This document shows positions 61,601 to 64,000 of a stretch of DNA of 64,000 bases, piece by piece. The position numbers were made by a program, and so were the translations under genes. Each line of letters begins with the position of its first letter. Within the stretch, counting starts at the first letter, position 1. Origin of the DNA: Breviolum minutum Mf 1.05b.01. Its lineage: Eukaryota; Sar; Dinophyceae; Suessiales; Symbiodiniaceae. The DNA lies in the NCBI GenBank assembly GCA_000507305.1, contig DF240739.1, positions 1,145 to 65,144 on the forward strand, read 5' to 3'. The notes under the pieces are model-generated. The model had not been told where the DNA came from, did not search any database, and saw only the letters and a program-made list of their open reading frames with translations.

Positions 61601-63520
61601 CATGCCTCCAAGAGGCATGTTCAAGGTGCTGCCAGGCTCAAGGTGTCGTTCAACCGTTGGGAGTTTCGGGGCGGAAGGCTGGTGAACCTATAACCACCCC
61701 CCAAAACGTACCTCCTACCACCCCCCAGAAATTAAGGCGCCTATAAATAAGGGAAACAAAATAAAAGGTACGTTTAGGGTAGGTGGACTTGGCGATTTTT
61801 CAAGCACCAACCTCCAAAATGGGGGGGTGGGGGGTGGTTAGCTTGGAAACCCAAGCTACCCAGGATTTTTTGAAGATTTTTGATGATTTTTGAGTTGGGA
61901 AAGGAATGATGTTTTTTTCTTCCGGAAAGTGAAAATGATGATGTCCAACGAGATCTTTGCTGAAAAGGTCGTAAATTGGTTTCAGGGAAATTTGATTGTA
62001 GTTGCGAGGCGTCCTCAAACAAGTGGGAACACAAACATACACAAACAATGTTTTGAAAACAACACCGATCCCCCCCCACACAAAAAAAACTTGAACGTCC
62101 TCAAACATGTTTCATTTCCCATGGGATAATCCCCAGGGCTGGTTTATTCACCTACAGATTTACTATATGAAAACCAGCCAAATGTAGGTATAAACTGGTA
62201 TAAATATTGACAGTCCCAGAAGCCTATTATTGGTTTTGCAGAGAAAGGTGCTTATTTTGAGGAAAAAACTAGGTGGTGGTTTCAAATATTTTTTATTTTC
62301 ACCCCAATTTGGGGAAGATGTCCAATTTGACTAATATTTTTGAAATGGGTTGAAACCACCAACCAGTTTTAGATGTTATGTTTGAAGGGGTTGATTTGAT
62401 TTCATTTTGTATGTTAATTAGATTTAACATTTTGTATTTTGGACGGGCGGACGTGGTTCTGAAAGAAACGGTTTGTTTCGTTTTAATGTTGTTTGATGGT
62501 TTTGGATCACAATGACAATGGTGAATAGTGGCTATTTCCCTAGTCTTCTAAATATATACCGAGTGACAGAACGTTTTGGATAAGTTACTGTGAGTCCAGA
62601 CTAAACTCACTCCATTTCGGTGTGTTAGAAAGTCCCCGTACTGGTATTGTTCAAAACGCAAAGAAAGCAGGGGCGCCGGCATGTTACCGTCGGACAGCTC
62701 AGTATGTACGAGCAACAGCACTTATTTTGGAAGGTGCAAATAAGTATTGGCCAGTTTGCCAGTATGTGATCGCTCACCACATGCTGTCAATGTCTCCTGT
62801 TTCGGGGAGGTACGTACTTCACGAAGAATGAATATATGAATATGTCATAATAATTGTATCCCCTTAAAAAGGGGTGATTCATTTTAAAAGAAAAAAATCA
62901 CTATATACTTGTAGGTGGTAGTTTCCAATATTTTCGTCAATTTTTTTTTTCTTCATCCCAATATATCTAGGGAAGTGATCGCAATTACAGTATATGACTT
63001 TCGATGATTTTGTCCAGATACCCTGGGAAGGTACCCCAGACTTCCCCAAACCCCTACAAAGAAAGAAATTCCAAAACATAAACTGTGGGTGAAACGTCCG
63101 GGGGCCCATCTTCCAGGGGTATGTGGGTGAGATCTTAGAGACTTGCGCATATTTTCTTTAAAAATCTTATTGGTTGAAACCCCACCAACTTTTTTGGAGG
63201 GTCCTGACCCTGATCTGACACGTCAGGACAAGCGAAAACCCATGTTGGTCGGCTCCACGAATGGCGACGCAGGGGAATCCCAGCAGGATGGCCAGGACTT
63301 GTCAATGGAGTTTCCTAGTTCCTTTGATAGGTGGTAGGTAGCATATAATGGCCCAATTGGCAAGGACTATAAGTGGTATATAAGTGGTATATACTGCCAC
63401 CTGGGTGATTATATATCACCTACCACCTATGAAGGGAACCAGAAACAGCCATTGAACATGGATGGGCCGAACATGAAACGAAACAATGTCAGCATTAACT
63501 TACCTTGGCCAATGGCTTAA
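58573..63520 (+). CDS. gene H: second PG-rich (STPGR-type) protein, partial
   Basis: Exons 58573-58614, 58721-58814, 58912-58946, 59548-59609, 59711-59797 and 60146 onward are joined in phase and include FDGPAPGDYNT, a PG-rich repeat. Downstream exons 62629-62733, 63227-63309 and 63449-63520 probably belong to it, ending PWPMA with TAA at 63518-63520. By family it is a microtubule-associated type; this is inference. Two of its introns are complete introner elements. The region 60500-62600 may hide exons. Confidence 0.55.
58721..58814 (+). CDS. gene H exon before an introner
   Basis: The acceptor is ATTTACCAG. It reads VAAKNGGQNYSASPKKLAQ and ends CG|GTGGTG at the family 1 element. Confidence 0.55.
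58815..58911. mobile_element. family 1 element occupying a whole intron
   Basis: It begins GTGGTGGTTTCAAACA and ends TTTGAAACCACCAACCAG. The frame continues across it (IITR then SWFPEYFQVMQ) with phase 2 on both sides. The element is the intron, 97 bases long. Confidence 0.8.
58912..58946 (+). CDS. gene H short exon after an introner
   Basis: It reads SWFPEYFQVMQ; donor CAAG|GTGTTT; in phase with both neighbours. Confidence 0.55.
59417..59515. mobile_element. family 2 inverted-repeat element
   Basis: AGGTGTTTCCAAAAATAGTGG is mirrored by CCACCATTTTAGGAAACCCC. It lies 32 bases before the next exon. Confidence 0.85.
59548..59609 (+). CDS. gene H exon
   Basis: The acceptor is TAGAACAG and the donor is TCA|GTGATT. 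It reads QVHGTSPSKTEHEIQRILGS. Confidence 0.55.
59711..59797 (+). CDS. gene H exon
   Basis: The acceptor is AATAAGAG and the donor is CCA|GTGGTG. It reads VFLKDFKDSYQLDTQSMSTS then FVAREMTLP, phase 0 on both sides. Confidence 0.55.
60146..60256 (+). CDS. gene H exon with PAPGDY repeat
   Basis: The acceptor is CAACCCTCCAG. It reads VFADFQPFDGPAPGDYNTLL then GSEGSHIVES. The donor is one of GT at 60230, 60239 or 60257. Confidence 0.6.
60443..60480 (+). CDS. gene H short exon candidate
   Basis: The acceptor is ACCTCAAG and the donor is CTG|GTATAT. One frame reads IRPPNANQSYLL. Confidence 0.35.
60733..60835. mobile_element. family 7 repeat
   Basis: ATGACAAACTACCCACTC and AGTAAGGATCCGGG with TCTCATGGAATGTCAT, as at 8340-8390 and 40490-40580. 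Confidence 0.55.
61160..61257. mobile_element. family 3 inverted-repeat element
   Basis: CCCATAAAATCCATATATGG is mirrored by CCAGTCCCATGGATCCTATGGG. Confidence 0.85.
61369..61450. mobile_element. family 3 element, second copy close by
   Basis: ACTGGGTATATTTAATTACTT is mirrored by AGGCAAATATACCGTTCGTCC. Two copies lie 110 bases apart. Confidence 0.75.
61451..61745 (+). other. open region, exon boundaries unclear
   Basis: Ninety-eight codons are open from 61450, and around 61600-61680 all three frames are open (for example KRHVQGAARLKVSFNRWEF). At least one exon is likely; its frame cannot be fixed. Confidence 0.35.
62269..62366. mobile_element. family 1 introner-like element
   Basis: A clean copy running from CTAGGTGGTGGTTTCAAA to TTGAAACCACCAACCAG. 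Confidence 0.9.
62629..62733 (+). CDS. gene H exon candidate
   Basis: The acceptor is GTGTGTTAG and the donor is AAG|GTGCAA. Thirty-five codons read LVLFKTQRKQGRRHVTVGQL. A second frame (YRRTAQYVRATALILEG) is open as well. Confidence 0.45.
62912..63190. mobile_element. family 1 ends separated by extra DNA
   Basis: A left end GTAGGTGGTAGTTTCCAA and a right end TTGGTTGAAACCCCACCAAC lie 280 bases apart instead of 100, so unrelated sequence has entered or two copies have decayed. Confidence 0.45.
63227..63309 (+). CDS. gene H exon before an introner
   Basis: The acceptor is GACACGTCAG. The phase-matching frame reads THVGRLHEWRRRGIPAGWPG; another frame is open. Confidence 0.45.
63310..63448. mobile_element. 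family 6 element occupying a whole intron
   Basis: It begins GTTTCCTAGTTCCTTTGATA and ends CTATGAAGGGAACC plus AGAAACAG. GT and AG fall in the terminal repeats and both flanks are phase 0. Confidence 0.7.
63449..63520 (+). CDS. gene H last exon
   Basis: It reads NMDGPNMKRNNVSINLPWP and ends MA with TAA. It starts exactly at the end of the family 6 element. Confidence 0.5.
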   Translation, partial: PLNMDGPNMKRNNVSINLPWPMA

Positions 63521-63745
63521 ACTTTAAAACTTTTGGGGATTACATATCTTTTTAGGGAAAATCAAGCCGTTCAAACGGCTTTATTTCAGGGTCAATTGGC
63601 TAAGTGAGTTAGAGTCTCAAAATTATCGTCGGAAACATTTACTGTGGAAGTCTCAAAGATGATTAATTTATGATATAATTTACTGAAGGTCGGTTGCTAT
63701 ATTTTTCCCTAAAGGATTACGGTTTTATTCTACTATGGGGTATCT

Positions 63746-63883
63746 ATAGGGATTGACATTCAACGCTTCCTACAAAGACTATTTTTTGGTTAATGATCTC
63801 GCACTTCCACGGCAAATATCAACAGTTTTGCAGGATCGTGCTTGCAGGATGCCTTAGTGAGTTTGGCTACGAGAAGTTGTCAT
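63746..63883 (+). CDS. exon candidate at window end, frame ambiguous
   Basis: Two frames are open (DYFLVNDLALPRQISTVLQD; ISHFHGKYQQFCRIVLAG). It probably belongs to the next gene. Confidence 0.35.
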
Positions 63884-64000
63884 AATTACATGGGCTTTAT
63901 TGTTTGGTAAACATAGCAACGGAACATCCCTGTGTTCAATAGTAGATACATCTTCATTGTCCATTTTTCATTGGTTTACTGACAAGGGCCCTTTTGAGAC

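Noticed and set aside
1-64000. CRISPR arrays, tRNA or rRNA genes, bacterial promoters
   Set aside because: The tandem repeats are microsatellites or inverted-repeat elements, without regular spacers. I saw no cloverleaf or rRNA sequence, and the gene structure is eukaryotic.

Overview
The window is nuclear DNA of an intron-rich eukaryote, most probably a dinoflagellate of the Symbiodinium/Suessiales type. I infer this from four things. Every gene I can support lies on the + strand (unidirectional gene array). Genes are cut into exons of about 30-230 bases. Several introns need GC or GA donors instead of GT. The introns are filled with short inverted-repeat elements (MITE-like, introner-like) of the kind reported from dinoflagellates, and two gene stretches encode PPR repeats of the dinoflagellate type. 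There are no bacterial operons, rRNA, tRNA or CRISPR arrays that I can see. Coding regions were found by reading all frames and keeping stretches with an AG acceptor, a plausible donor and a splice phase that fits the next exon; none is confirmed by transcripts.

Layout. (A) 2.1-14.8 kb: a multi-exon gene for a protein with sperm-tail PG-rich (STPGR/SHIPPO) repeats, cut at the left edge. (B) 18.2-26.1 kb: a multi-pass membrane protein whose C-terminal third resembles TMEM267, with a cysteine/histidine motif near the N terminus. (D) 27.3-28.7 kb: fragments of an unrecognised gene. (E) 30.8-33.9 kb: a compact unrecognised gene with apparent start and stop. 34.9-39.5 kb: smaller unrecognised exons. 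(F) 40.6-49.8 kb: a divergent PPR gene or genes. (G) 50.4-52.2 kb: an unrecognised acidic/basic protein with a well-phased exon chain. (I) 52.9-57.8 kb: more PPR exons. (H) 58.6-63.5 kb: a second STPGR-type gene ending in the window.

The most striking content is the repeat landscape. At least ten families of 80-270 base terminal-inverted-repeat elements occupy the introns. In five places (12693-12786, 42401-42675, 51715-51834, 58815-58911, 63310-63448) one element equals one whole intron, with the element supplying GT and AG. In most of these the reading frame continues in phase across it. This points to intron gain by several independent element families at once. Other notable points are GC- and GA-start introns that split the same glycine codon of PG-rich repeats, a cluster of ATGTCCGCG words, nested elements, and two single-N assembly joins flanked by near-identical duplicated sequence.

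The genes do not form an evident pathway: two PG-rich (axoneme/cytoskeleton type) proteins, organelle-RNA type PPR proteins and a membrane protein lie side by side, as is usual in dinoflagellate arrays. Exon edges are approximate where more than one frame is open; I say so in each entry.
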